Source: Kocuria sp. (GTDB lineage: Bacteria > Actinomycetota > Actinomycetes > Actinomycetales > Micrococcaceae). Taken from it: a DNA stretch of 64,000 nucleotides. Position numbers and translations under genes: made by a program. Each line of letters opens with the position of its first letter. Position 1 is the first letter of the stretch. The DNA lies in assembly GCF_030530945.1 (NCBI RefSeq), contig NZ_JAUMTZ010000005.1, forward strand, positions 1 to 64,000, written 5' to 3'. The notes below the pieces were generated by a model. It ran no database searches. It had not been told where the DNA came from and worked only from the letters and a program-made list of their open reading frames with translations. This document shows, piece after piece, positions 7,735 to 15,603 of the stretch.

Positions 7735-8289
7735 TCAGGCGGTGAGCTGCTCCTCGATGGCGCCCACGAACGCGTCCAGGTCACCGGGGTTGCGGGAGGT
7801 GATCAGCGTCCAGCCGTTGGCGGGGCAGACCTTGGCGGACTCGTCCACCCAGGTGCCGCCCGCGTTGACGATGTCCGTCTTCACGGACTGGTACGAGGTC
7901 AGGGTCTTGCCCTTGACCAGGCCGGTCTCCACGAGCAGCCACGGGCCGTGGCAGATGGACGCCACCGGACGGCCGGAGGAGGCGAAGGCCTTCGCGATCT
8001 TCTGGGCGTCCTCATCCAGGCGCAGGGTGTCCGCGTTGAGGGTGCCGCCGGGCAGCAGCAGGAGGTCGTACTCGGACTCGTCCACCGCAGAGATGGTCTG
8101 GTCCACGGGGAAGGTCTCGCCCAGGTCCCAGTCGCCCACGAGGGACTTCACCTCGCCGGACTCGGGTGCGGCCACGGTGACCTCCGCACCGGCCTGGCGC
8201 AGCTTCTCCGCGGGCACCTTCAGCTCGTCCTGCTCCACGCCCTGGTTGTTGGTGAGGAGGAGGATCTTCTTGCCGGACAGTTCAGCCAT
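7735..8289 (-). CDS. DJ-1/PfpI family protein (deglycase or chaperone-like)
   Basis: A 184-residue type 1 glutamine-amidotransferase-fold protein. The nucleophile elbow SICHGPW contains Cys113 and His114, and an acidic residue of the GVEQDE segment (residues 18-23) is placed as in the PfpI group. Members of this branch are reported as protein or nucleotide deglycases, glyoxalases or proteases, and are often stress-induced. The length is typical of the YhbO/YraA type. AAAGGA precedes the ATG. The gene is on its own between the MFS gene (convergent) and the aldo-keto reductase gene, with about 140 bases on the upstream side. Confidence 0.85.
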   Translation of the reverse strand: MAELSGKKILLLTNNQGVEQDELKVPAEKLRQAGAEVTVAAPESGEVKSLVGDWDLGETFPVDQTISAVDESEYDLLLLPGGTLNADTLRLDEDAQKIAKAFASSGRPVASICHGPWLLVETGLVKGKTLTSYQSVKTDIVNAGGTWVDESAKVCPANGWTLITSRNPGDLDAFVGAIEEQLTA

Positions 8290-8431
8290 TGCTAAGGGTC
8301 CTTTCTATCGGGTGATGGTTCAACTGTGGCACCGGGGAGCGGCGTCCGGCAAGAGTTCCGGGGCCGGTTCCGCTGTCAGCGACACGTTCCCGACGCCGCC
8401 GGGAAGCGTGCCGGGGCGCGGCGCCCCCGCC

Positions 8432-9391
8432 TCACGCGAAGGGCTGGGATGCGCGGTCCAGCGCGGCGACGTCGTCCTCGGTGAGGTGCAGGGACGGCGC
8501 CGCCAGCAGCGCGGGCAGCTGCGACGTGGTGGAGGCCGAGGCGATCGGGGCGGTGACCCCCTTGGCGAGCAGCCAGGCGAGGGCCACCGTGGCGGGCTCC
8601 GCGCGGTGGTGCTGCGCCACGGCCACGAGCGCGTCCACGACCTCCAGGCCCGCCGCGGAGACGTACTCCCCGGCCATCTGCTCGCGTGCAGAGCCCCGGA
8701 GGTCCTCCGCGGAGCGGTACTTGCCCGTGAGGAAGCCGGACGCCAGGGAGAAGTAGGGGAGCACGGCGGCGTCGAACTCCCTGGCCAGCGGGGCGTAGTC
8801 CCGCTCGTAGTCGCGGCGGTGGACCAGGTTGTACTGCGGCTGGATCGCGGCGGGCACGCTCGCGCCGCGCTCGTGGGCCACGGTGAAGAACTCCCGCATC
8901 CGCTGCGGCGAGTAGTTGGACAGGCCCACCGCGTGCACGCGGCCCGAGTCCACGAGCTCGTGGAAGGTCTCCACCTGCTCCTCGATGGGAGTGTCCTCGT
9001 CGTCGTAGTGGGCGTAGTAGAGGTCCACGTACCCGGTCTGCAGCCGGTCCAGGGACTCCTCCAGGGCCACGTTCACGGTGTCCCGGGAGAGGCCCCGGTG
9101 CTGGGGGTGGACGCCCACCTTGGTGGCGACCACCACGGAGTCGCGGTTGCCGCGGTGGGCCAGCCAGTTGCCCAGCACGGTCTCGGACTCCCCGCCCGAG
9201 TGCCCGGGCGCCCACGCGGAGTACACGTCCGCGGTGTCCACGAAGTTGCCCCCGGCGGCGGTGAAGGCGTCCAGGACGTCGAACGAGGTCTGCTCGTCAC
9301 TGGTCCACCCGAAGGTGTTCCCGCCCAGGTTCAGGGGGAAGATCTCCTGGTGGATGCCCCGGATGCGGGCGGACGGGGTGTGCGCGGCCAT
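8432..9391 (-). CDS. Aldo-keto reductase
   Basis: A 319-residue TIM-barrel NADPH-dependent oxidoreductase. All four catalytic residues are recognisable: Asp52 and Tyr57 in NFVDTADVYSAW, Lys91 in VATKVGVH and His128 in DLYYAHYDDED. The segment AVGLSNYSPQRMREF and the late IASASTTSQLPALL region fit the cofactor-binding part of the family. It reduces aldehydes or ketones; the physiological substrate is unknown. GGAGG precedes the ATG. Its length and the GGNTFGW opening place it with the broad Tas/YajO-like group rather than the true xylose or 2,5-diketogluconate reductases. Confidence 0.9.
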   Translation of the reverse strand: MAAHTPSARIRGIHQEIFPLNLGGNTFGWTSDEQTSFDVLDAFTAAGGNFVDTADVYSAWAPGHSGGESETVLGNWLAHRGNRDSVVVATKVGVHPQHRGLSRDTVNVALEESLDRLQTGYVDLYYAHYDDEDTPIEEQVETFHELVDSGRVHAVGLSNYSPQRMREFFTVAHERGASVPAAIQPQYNLVHRRDYERDYAPLAREFDAAVLPYFSLASGFLTGKYRSAEDLRGSAREQMAGEYVSAAGLEVVDALVAVAQHHRAEPATVALAWLLAKGVTAPIASASTTSQLPALLAAPSLHLTEDDVAALDRASQPFA

Positions 9392-9568
9392 GGTGTGCCT
9401 CCTGCGGTGGCGGTGCGGCCGCGCGGTCGATCACGCGACCCTGGTGCGCTCGCGACCCTAGCACTTGCCCCGGCAAGCAAACAGGCGGGGGAGGGGCGTG
9501 GACGGAGTCGCGCGCCCGGCCCGTCACCGGGCGCGGGGTTCGGCGCGCCGCGGGTTCGGCCTGCGCCC

Positions 9569-10399
9569 TCAGGCCGCCTGCTCCTGGATGATCGCGATCT
9601 TCTGCCACACCTTCCGCGCCATGTCCGAGGTGAGGGTCTCGATGCCCTCCACCGCGTCCAGCACGTCCCCGTCCGTGGTGTCCTCCGCGAACAGCGCCGC
9701 CGTCTTGCCCACGAGCGAGAGCATCTCCGTGCAGTAGTCCAGGTACTGGGTCATCTCCGCGCGGGTCATGTCAAGGTCCCCACCCCGCCCGGTGCCGGTC
9801 TGAGCGTCGGCAGCCCCCGACGACGACGGCGCGCCCTCCGTCCGCTCGGAGGCGCCCGGCACGTCCGGCAGCCGCTCGGGGACCTTGACCAGCTGGTGCA
9901 TGTCGATCACGTGCGCGAGGGAGCGCAGCCGGTGCAGCACGCGCAGCACGCGGGCGCGCTCCATGCGCTGGGGTACGGCGAGGAGGAAGAAGATGGCGAT
10001 GCCCGCGAAGACCAGATCGTTGACCACGGTCTCCAGGAGGGGCAGCCAGTCCACCGGGCCGAGCGCCTCGGGATCGGACCAGATGCTCGCGGCGGCCAGT
10101 GCGATGGCCGTTCCGAAGACCAGAAGCACCGCGAGCACACCCACCCGTGTGAGCAGGCGGGCCGAACGGATCCGGCGCCTGCTGATGCCGCCGCCCTCCG
10201 TCACCTCGTCCACCAGGGCGATCAGCTCACCTCCCACCTCCCACAGGCTGCGCCGGGGAAAGCGGGCGTAGATCCGCCGTTGCAGGGTGGCTGCCGAACC
10301 GCGGACCGCCGCGCCGTCCAGGTGCTGGTAGCGGCTGCCGGCCGGAGGCCCGTCGTCGTGGTCGTCCGGGCGCATGGGGGCAGGATGCGGAGAGGTCAC
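9569..10399 (-). CDS. Unrecognised two-helix membrane protein
   Basis: No family recognised. A 276-residue protein with a cytosolic N-terminal part (IYARFPRRSLWEVGGELIALVDEVTEG), two membrane segments (about residues 79-100 and 119-140) and a long charged C-terminal part with a helix rich in Arg/Leu (RMERARVLRVLHRLRSLAHVIDMHQLV), a Ser/Gly/Thr-rich linker, and a final conserved-looking helix. I chose GTG 10399 because TATCCT ends six bases upstream, the leaderless pattern seen elsewhere; the ATG at 10375 is the alternative and lacks a clear ribosome-binding site. The helical C-terminus suggests oligomerisation or a partner-binding role, but nothing indicates a function. Confidence 0.75.
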   Translation of the reverse strand: MTSPHPAPMRPDDHDDGPPAGSRYQHLDGAAVRGSAATLQRRIYARFPRRSLWEVGGELIALVDEVTEGGGISRRRIRSARLLTRVGVLAVLLVFGTAIALAAASIWSDPEALGPVDWLPLLETVVNDLVFAGIAIFFLLAVPQRMERARVLRVLHRLRSLAHVIDMHQLVKVPERLPDVPGASERTEGAPSSSGAADAQTGTGRGGDLDMTRAEMTQYLDYCTEMLSLVGKTAALFAEDTTDGDVLDAVEGIETLTSDMARKVWQKIAIIQEQAA

Positions 10400-10405
10400 T
10401 CCCCG

Positions 10406-10411
10406 AGGATA
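10406..10411 (-). promoter_or_regulatory. -10 element for the two-helix membrane protein gene
   Basis: TATCCT on the minus strand, six bases before GTG 10399. It decides the start in favour of GTG over the internal ATG. Confidence 0.45.
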
Positions 10412-10560
10412 GGCGGCGAGGGGTGATGGCGACGGCCCGCAGGGCGGGCCGACATCATCTCCGATCACCTGGAGGAAGCGTGGGCCATGGAGGCGCTCCC
10501 CCACGGTCGCGGAACGACGGGTGACAGATGCCGTGATGCCCCGGGCGGCGTCGGTGCCGG

Positions 10561-11391
10561 TCAGACGGTGGCGCGTGCGACGACCTCTCCGTGGGGCATG
10601 CAGAACCAGGCATCGGGGGAGTTTCCCCAGTTCTGCCAGACGTCCGCGATGCGTTCCACCTCGGCGCGGGACAGGCCCTGTTCCTGCGCCCGGGCCGCGA
10701 AGCTCGACGTCCGCACGCGCTCCGCCTGGGAGCCGCCCCACCAGCGGGCGCTCTCGGGGTCGGCATAGGTCCAGGTGGAGGAGCCCACGCTCTCGACGGT
10801 GAGTCCTGCCGCGTTCGCCCACGCCCGCAGCCGACGGCCGGCGTCCGGCTCACCTCCAAGCGCGCGGGCGCCCGCGCAGTAGGTGTCCCGCCACCGGTCG
10901 AGTCCCTCGCTCTGGGGGTACCAGCTCATGGCGCCGTAGTCGGCGTCGCGACAGGCGACGACGCCGCCCGGTGCGCAGTAGCCCGCCATGGCGCGCAGCA
11001 TGGCGACCGGGTCGGGCACGTGCTGGAGCACCTGGTGGGCGTGGACCACGTCGAAGGACCCCGGTTCCACGGGCACCGCGAAGAGGTCTGCCACGAGGAA
11101 CCGGGTGGTCGTGTCGCCCCGCGACTCGGCACTCGCGCGGGCCGCGGCCACGGCGTCGGCGGAGAAGTCCACGCCCACCACCTGGCCCTCCGGTCCCACG
11201 ATCTCGGCCAGGTCCAGCGTGATCGAACCCGGACCGCACCCGAGGTCGAGGATGCGCAGACCCGGGCGGAGCCGGTCGAGGAAGTAGGCGCAGCTGTCAG
11301 CGGCGCTGCGGGTGGAGTGGGAGGCCAGGACCGCCAGCTGGTGGCCGTGGCTGTACCGAGGGGTTGCGGCGGAGTCGGGCGAGGTGGTCAT
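10561..11391 (-). CDS. Class I SAM-dependent methyltransferase, UbiE-like
   Basis: A 276-residue protein with a full set of SAM-binding motifs: ILDLGCGPGSITLDLA (about residues 46-61), VVGVDFS, then SFDVVHAHQVLQHVPDP and a GGVVACRDADYG strand. The C-terminal 100 residues form a helical cap (WWGGSQAERVRTS...LSRAEVERIADVW) typical of enzymes methylating small hydrophobic substrates. The substrate is unknown. The ATG at 11391 follows TACCGT by six bases with no ribosome-binding site. The gene is divergent from the AbiE antitoxin gene and its codon usage is like the core genes, so it is likely the last core gene before the accessory patch. Confidence 0.85.
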   Translation of the reverse strand: MTTSPDSAATPRYSHGHQLAVLASHSTRSAADSCAYFLDRLRPGLRILDLGCGPGSITLDLAEIVGPEGQVVGVDFSADAVAAARASAESRGDTTTRFLVADLFAVPVEPGSFDVVHAHQVLQHVPDPVAMLRAMAGYCAPGGVVACRDADYGAMSWYPQSEGLDRWRDTYCAGARALGGEPDAGRRLRAWANAAGLTVESVGSSTWTYADPESARWWGGSQAERVRTSSFAARAQEQGLSRAEVERIADVWQNWGNSPDAWFCMPHGEVVARATV

Positions 11392-11397
11392 GGAGGC

Positions 11398-11403
11398 ACG
11401 GTA
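11398..11403 (-). promoter_or_regulatory. -10 element for the methyltransferase gene
   Basis: TACCGT on the minus strand, six bases (GCCTCC) before the ATG at 11391. Confidence 0.45.
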
Positions 11404-11559
11404 GGGCGCGGGTGTCAGCGGGAAAAGACGGGACCGCATGGTGAGACGAGCTGCTGGCCCCGGAGTACTACCCAGCCCGGGGCCGATTTTCATGAGGGCA
11501 ACAAGGGGTGCCGCGATGGCGATCGTGAACTACACCACGTGAGGTCATTATGCTGCAGC

Positions 11560-11581
11560 TGTATCACCCAAGCGATACAAT
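11560..11581 (+). promoter_or_regulatory. abiE operator overlapping the -10 element
   Basis: TGTATC (11560-11565) and GATACA (11574-11579) form a perfect 6-bp inverted repeat with an 8-base spacer. The right arm overlaps TACAAT (11576-11581), a five-of-six match to the -10 consensus, which ends seven bases before the ATG at 11589. AbiEi proteins are known to repress their own operons by binding inverted repeats near the promoter, so this is a likely autoregulatory site. Confidence 0.55.
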
Positions 11582-11588
11582 TGCAGTT

Positions 11589-12323
11589 ATGGGAGTCCTC
11601 GATGTCGTGTCGCGTGTGTCTGAACTGGCAGTACGGCAGTGGGGTCTGCTCACCACGGCTCAGGCCGGAGCGGAAGGCATCACCCGGCTGCAGCTGGCGC
11701 GTCTCGCGGCGGCGGGCGTGCTCGACCGCCTCGACAGGGGTGTCTACGCCGTCCCAGCGGCGGTGGACGAACGGACCCCCCTGCGTGTCGCCTGGCTGAC
11801 CCTTGATCCCGCGCAACTCGCCGAGGAACGGCTGGCGGATCCCATGGCATCGGGCGTGGTTTCCCACACCTCGGCGGCGACTCTCCATGGCGTGGGCGAT
11901 CTCCTGGATGACGAACCTGAACTCACGGTGCCCGGTCGGAAACAGAGCCGACGGGGTCTGCGCCTGCATCGGGCGGTCTTGGACACTGGCGACGTGACGA
12001 TTGTGGGTGGCCTGCCGGTGACCACGCCGGCCCGCACCGCCGCAGATCTCCTGCGCGACGGGCACGATCCCTCGCACGTTGCTGAGATCATCGACGAAAT
12101 GCGACGAAGGGACCTGGCCTCTCAGGGCGAGCTGGTGGCGGTGCTGGACCCGCTGGCGCGGAGGAACGGCCAGCCGGACGGGGCTGCGCTGCTCGAGAGT
12201 CTGCTCACAGGGAGTGGCCTGGGCCTCGAGAGCAGACCAATTCATCCAGAGGCAGAGGGGAACACCGGGGCCATGAAATTCCCACTTGTCCTGGTCGCCG
12301 ATTCGGCGGGTGGTGCAGAGTGA
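11589..12323 (+). CDS. AbiEi-type antitoxin/transcriptional repressor
   Basis: A 244-residue protein with an N-terminal winged helix (VSELAVRQWGLLTTAQAGAEGITRLQLARLAAAGVLDRLDRGVYAV, residues 9-53), the DNA-binding part of the AbiEi family, followed by the C-terminal domain with GVVSHTSAATLHGVGDLLDDE and GLPVTTPARTAADLLRDGHD. AbiEi antitoxins repress the operon and counter the AbiEii nucleotidyltransferase toxin (type IV system). The frame is intact. An in-frame ATG at 11550 would place the operator inside the coding sequence, so I prefer 11589, which suits a leaderless transcript. Third positions are less GC-saturated than in surrounding genes. The downstream toxin gene looks damaged. Confidence 0.8.
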   Translation: MGVLDVVSRVSELAVRQWGLLTTAQAGAEGITRLQLARLAAAGVLDRLDRGVYAVPAAVDERTPLRVAWLTLDPAQLAEERLADPMASGVVSHTSAATLHGVGDLLDDEPELTVPGRKQSRRGLRLHRAVLDTGDVTIVGGLPVTTPARTAADLLRDGHDPSHVAEIIDEMRRRDLASQGELVAVLDPLARRNGQPDGAALLESLLTGSGLGLESRPIHPEAEGNTGAMKFPLVLVADSAGGAE

Positions 12324-13040
12324 AGGGGGAGTTTCCCCACCGAGACGGCAACGCCCTCTGGGCTGCGGTCAGGGCGCGCGAAAACGGAGGCCAGGGTTTC
12401 GGGGATCGCCGTGGAGGCGATCATCAGGCAGTTCGTTGTCGATCGCTTTCTGGCGCGGGTGTTCAGCTCTTCCCCTGCCGAATGGGTGCTGAAAGGCGGC
12501 AATGCGGTGCTCAGCCGCGTGCACGATGCGCGCGCGACCAAGGATGTCGATCTGCTGGTCGGTCTGACGAACCTGGAGGACGCGGTCGCGAGGTTGCGCA
12601 CGGCGGTCGCCGTCGACCTCGGTGACCACTTCAGATTCATTGTCACCGAGGCCCGTGTCGCTTCCGGGGGCACCTTGCAGTCGGGTGTCGAAGGCTGCAA
12701 GGTGTCGGTCGATGCCTACTGCGGGGTGACGCGTCGCCACCGTTTCAGCGTGGACCTGGTGGTGTTTGCGCGGACCCAGTACATCGACGGGCCTGAGCTC
12801 TCCCGGGCCATTGCGGCTGAATGGGCCCACCGTGGCCTTCCCGGTAGCCCCTTCTTCGCTCCACCACACACCTGGGACCGGCTGTACCCGGCAGCAGCAC
12901 GTCGAGTTCCAGCCTGTGGTGACGTCCTCACGTTCCACGCGGCCCTGGAGCTCACCGCGGCCTTCCTCGACCCCGTGCTTGAACACTTTGTCTAGGGCAT
13001 GCGCTGGTCTCCGGAGAATCGCGCCTGGGGGAGTTCTTGA
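12320..13040 (+). pseudogene. AbiEii-type nucleotidyltransferase toxin, frame-disrupted
   Basis: The GTG at 12320 overlaps the antitoxin stop (GTGA), the expected start. That frame reads plausibly as toxin N-terminus (DGNALWAAVRAR) only to about 12379, within GCGCGCG; the expected continuation (AKTEARVSGIAVEAI) is in another frame. Loss of one CG unit from the run would explain the shift. The second frame then holds the catalytic core WVLKGGNAVLSRVHDARATKD followed by VDLL (about 12481-12560), the GG...TxDxD pattern of AbiEii nucleotidyltransferases. It meets TAG at 12993-12995, yet the codons beyond it read RWSPENRAW, like the family's usual C-terminus, ending at TGA 13038-13040. A shortened protein could start at GTG 12411 (194 residues) and keep the core, so activity cannot be excluded. 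Confidence 0.6.
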
Positions 13041-13312
13041 ACTTTCCCGGTGGGAAATCTCCGAGCCAGCTCTTGCCGTGCGGAGGGGGCGTGAAGAAGA
13101 TCGTTGCCCAGGCCCACTGGGCAACCCCAGATGTGCAGGAATGCGGTGGAAGTGCTGTGACCCGATGCCTCGTCAGTCCGCCACGTGATCGGGTGGTCTT
13201 CCACCCGATGTCCTCGACTGGGCCGCACCGCCACTTGCCCTACGGAGGAACGCCGGATGCTGATGGAAGCTGCCGACACCACCGAACTTGATGAGCTGAC
13301 CTGCATGGGCAG
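13041..13312. other. Non-coding stretch after the abiE remnant
   Basis: About 270 bases with no convincing gene: short open frames exist on both strands but none has the strong G/C third-position bias or a ribosome-binding site. The composition is visibly less GC-rich than the flanks. It may be debris from the transferred segment. No direct repeat, inverted repeat or transposase fragment is evident. Confidence 0.4.
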
Positions 13313-13326
13313 GGGGCTACGGCCCC
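13313..13326 (-). terminator. Short hairpin after the minus-strand small-protein operon
   Basis: GGGGC (13313-13317) and GCCCC (13322-13326) enclose the four bases TACG; on the minus strand the loop reads CGTA. It begins seven bases beyond the stop of the gene at 13334. The stem is only 5 bp, so this is tentative. Confidence 0.35.
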
Positions 13327-13333
13327 GGGACCA

Positions 13334-13564
13334 TCACCTGGCGTTGGGGTTGATCCGTACGAGGACGATGCAGAGCACCGCGATCACGATGGTCGAGTAC
13401 GAGTAGAAGAGACCCGCCGAGCTGCCCGCCGAGAGCTTCAAAACGATGCTCACGATGCTGCACACAATCGCGAGAGCAGCCGCGATGTAGATGAACTTCT
13501 TGACGCCGTACGGTGTCTCACCGTTCACGGCGGCCTCCTCGCTGGCATGGGGATGCGCGGTCAT
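13334..13564 (-). CDS. Small two-helix membrane protein of unknown function
   Basis: A 76-residue protein: an 18-residue polar N-terminus (HASEEAAVNGETPYG), a first membrane segment (FIYIAAALAIVCSIVSIVLKL) and a second (YSYSTIVIAVLCIVLVRI) joined by the short loop SAGSSAGLF. No family recognised. Its ATG overlaps the stop of the upstream gene (TCAT on the plus strand, ATGA on the minus), so the two are translationally coupled. It may be the membrane partner of the anchored protein encoded upstream. Confidence 0.7.
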   Translation of the reverse strand: MTAHPHASEEAAVNGETPYGVKKFIYIAAALAIVCSIVSIVLKLSAGSSAGLFYSYSTIVIAVLCIVLVRINPNAR

Positions 13565-14205
13565 GAAATCAACGTGAAGTTTCCGTCGCGCGTCACCCGG
13601 TATCTTCCGACCGTTCCGCTCCCGCCGCCCTTCTGGAGCGAACGGGACCGCACGACGACCTCGAACGAGCCGTCCTGGTTGGGGAAACCCGCGTAGGTGA
13701 AATCGGGGTTGTTCTTGAACTCGACCCTGGAGACGAGGGCAATGGCCTCGTCCGGCGTGGTGATGTTCAACTGCTTCCACTGAGGGGTCCCACTGGGACC
13801 CGGAGGGACGACGAGGTCCGTGTTCCGGGCGCCGGACGGCGTGGGGTGGGCCGCAGGGGACGTTGGGGCAGCGGTGGGCGCGTGCTCCGCCGGAGGGGCG
13901 GTGGCTGGTGCGGAGGACGGCTGCGCGCTGGTCGCTGAGGGCTCCGGTGCTTCGACGGCGGTGGACGAGGGTGACGCCGCCACCTCGGGTGCCGCGGAAC
14001 GGTATGACGGGGACGCCGACTGCTGGAGGTCTTCATTCGGGCTGCTCCACGACGCAGCGGCAGTGGGCGCGGAGCTCGTGGCAGTGGCGCGCGGGTTCCG
14101 CGAACCGTTCTTCGCATTGATGACGTACAGCGTGATCCCTGCGGCGATCAGGAGCACCACCACAGCCAGTGCAATTGCGCACATGATTTTGCGGCCGGTG
14201 CTCAT
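13561..14205 (-). CDS. Membrane-anchored extracytoplasmic protein with Pro/Ala/Ser linker
   Basis: A 214-residue protein of no recognised family. It has a short cytosolic start, one membrane segment or uncleaved signal (residues about 8-29: CAIALAVVVLLIAAGITLYVI), a disordered linker of about 100 residues made almost entirely of Ala, Ser, Thr, Pro and Glu (residues 37-135), and a compact C-terminal domain of about 75 residues (WKQLNITTPDEAIALVSRVEF ... TYAGFPNQDGSFEVVVRS ... VGRYRVTRDGNFTLIS). The mature part would lie outside the membrane, with the linker spanning the cell wall. GGAGGAG lies eight bases before the ATG, unlike the leaderless genes around it. Coupled to the small membrane protein downstream. 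Glycosylation of the linker is possible but not shown. Confidence 0.7.
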   Translation of the reverse strand: MSTGRKIMCAIALAVVVLLIAAGITLYVINAKNGSRNPRATATSSAPTAAASWSSPNEDLQQSASPSYRSAAPEVAASPSSTAVEAPEPSATSAQPSSAPATAPPAEHAPTAAPTSPAAHPTPSGARNTDLVVPPGPSGTPQWKQLNITTPDEAIALVSRVEFKNNPDFTYAGFPNQDGSFEVVVRSRSLQKGGGSGTVGRYRVTRDGNFTLIS

Positions 14206-14308
14206 CACATCTCCTCCGTGGGGTGATAAAAGCCTACTCTGCACTCAGATAAGTGCCCCACACATATAGAGGAATGCTGGAGGGTGATTCATGAGGAATG
14301 AGTCCCTT

Positions 14309-15439
14309 TCACCCTCGCCCGATGCGCCTCCCCACCTCCCGCAGCAGGCGCGGGGCCTCGCGCATGGAGGTTTCTACGTCCGGGGCCAGGGCGCGCAGCT
14401 CGTGCACGGCCTCGAACCCGGTGGTTCGCAGGGTCTGCGCATCCAGCGTGCTGCGCCCGCACACCGCCACCACGGGGACCCCGTGGCGCTGCCCCACCCG
14501 GAGCACACCCAGGGGTGCCTTCCCGCCGAGGCTCTGCTCGTCCAGACTGCCCTCGCCGGTGACCAGCAGGTCCGCGCCCGCCGCGGCGGCGTCGAGCCCC
14601 ACGAGGTCGAGCACCACGTCGATCCCCGCCCTGCGCTCGGCCCCCAGCACCGCGAGTGCCGCGTAGCCGACGCCGCCGGCCGCCCCCGCGCCGGGTGCGT
14701 CCGCGGCCGTGCGGGCGGGTTCCCCGAGGGCGTGGGCGAGCCGGTCGCGGAACACGGCCAGGGCGGCGTCGAGCTCGGCCACGTCCGCCGGGGAGGCGCC
14801 CTTCTGAGGCCCGAAGACCGCGGCTGCCCCGCGCGGGCCGAGCAGGGGGTTGTCCACGTCCGCCGCGAGCGCGAACTCCGTGTCCCGGAGCTGCGGGTGC
14901 AGAGCGGAGGCGTCCACCGTGTGCAGCCGCGCCAGCGCGGCGCCGCCGAGGGGAAGGGGGTCTCCGGCGTCGTCGAGCAGGCGCAGCCCGAGCGCGGAGA
15001 GCATGCCCGCGCCGCCGTCCGTGGACGCGCTGCCGCCCACGCCCAGGACCAAGCGCGTGCACCCGGCATCCAGCGCCGCGGCGATCAGCTCGCCGGTGCC
15101 GACGGTCGTGGCGGTGCGGGCCGCGAGGTCGGGATGGCCCTCGCGCAGGGGGAGGGCCGCGAGGCCCGAGGCGAGCGACATCTCCACCACGGCCTCGTCT
15201 CCGCGCCGCGCCCACGCGGCACGGACCGGCGCCCCGGTGGGGCCCGTGACCGTGAGGTCGTGACGCTCGAAGCCCGCCTCCAGAGCGGCGTCGAGCGTGC
15301 CCTCCCCGCCGTCCGCGATGGGCAGGACCTCCACGGCCGCGTCCGGGCGCGCCTGGGTGATGCCTGCCGCGAGTTCTGCCGCCGCCTGGCGGGCGGTCGC
15401 GGAGCCCTTGAACTTGTCCGGTGCCACGACCACGCGCAC
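14309..15439 (-). CDS. glxK: Glycerate kinase
   Basis: A 376-residue cytosolic kinase of the GarK/GlxK family. It opens with the diagnostic VVVAPDKFKGSATARQAA (residues 3-20), then PIADGGEGTLDAAL (41-54), VLGVGGSASTDGGAGMLSALG (about 131-151) and VTGEGSLDEQS (about 294-304), all family signatures. It phosphorylates D-glycerate, feeding glyoxylate or serine-derived carbon into glycolysis; whether 2- or 3-phosphoglycerate forms cannot be read from motifs I can see. Start is GTG at 15439 with AGGAGG nearby. Single gene, no partner from the glyoxylate pathway in the window. Confidence 0.93.
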   Translation of the reverse strand: MRVVVAPDKFKGSATARQAAAELAAGITQARPDAAVEVLPIADGGEGTLDAALEAGFERHDLTVTGPTGAPVRAAWARRGDEAVVEMSLASGLAALPLREGHPDLAARTATTVGTGELIAAALDAGCTRLVLGVGGSASTDGGAGMLSALGLRLLDDAGDPLPLGGAALARLHTVDASALHPQLRDTEFALAADVDNPLLGPRGAAAVFGPQKGASPADVAELDAALAVFRDRLAHALGEPARTAADAPGAGAAGGVGYAALAVLGAERRAGIDVVLDLVGLDAAAAGADLLVTGEGSLDEQSLGGKAPLGVLRVGQRHGVPVVAVCGRSTLDAQTLRTTGFEAVHELRALAPDVETSMREAPRLLREVGRRIGRG

Positions 15440-15591
15440 GGAAACCTCCTGGGGTTGTCGGGTGCCCTGCTCCTCTCGGATCAGGGTGCCACGGGAAAGC
15501 GGAGAGCGAGCGACGCCGGACGCGGACGACGCCGCCGCTCACGGTGCGGGTGGCGGAGCTCGCGTCTCGCACCCCGCCGCGCTCGGCCTAC

Positions 15592-15597
15592 TAGCCT
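15592..15597 (+). promoter_or_regulatory. -10 element for the GNAT gene
   Basis: TAGCCT, six bases before the ATG at 15604; no ribosome-binding site between them. Confidence 0.5.
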
Positions 15598-15603
15598 GAT
15601 CGC

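Noticed and set aside
11550..11588. ATG at 11550 as the antitoxin gene start
   Set aside because: It would put the inverted repeat and -10 element inside the coding sequence; the ATG at 11589 fits the leaderless pattern and the family length.
13041..13312. Short open frames after the abiE remnant
   Set aside because: No ribosome-binding site, weak third-position bias and no recognisable protein; listed as non-coding.
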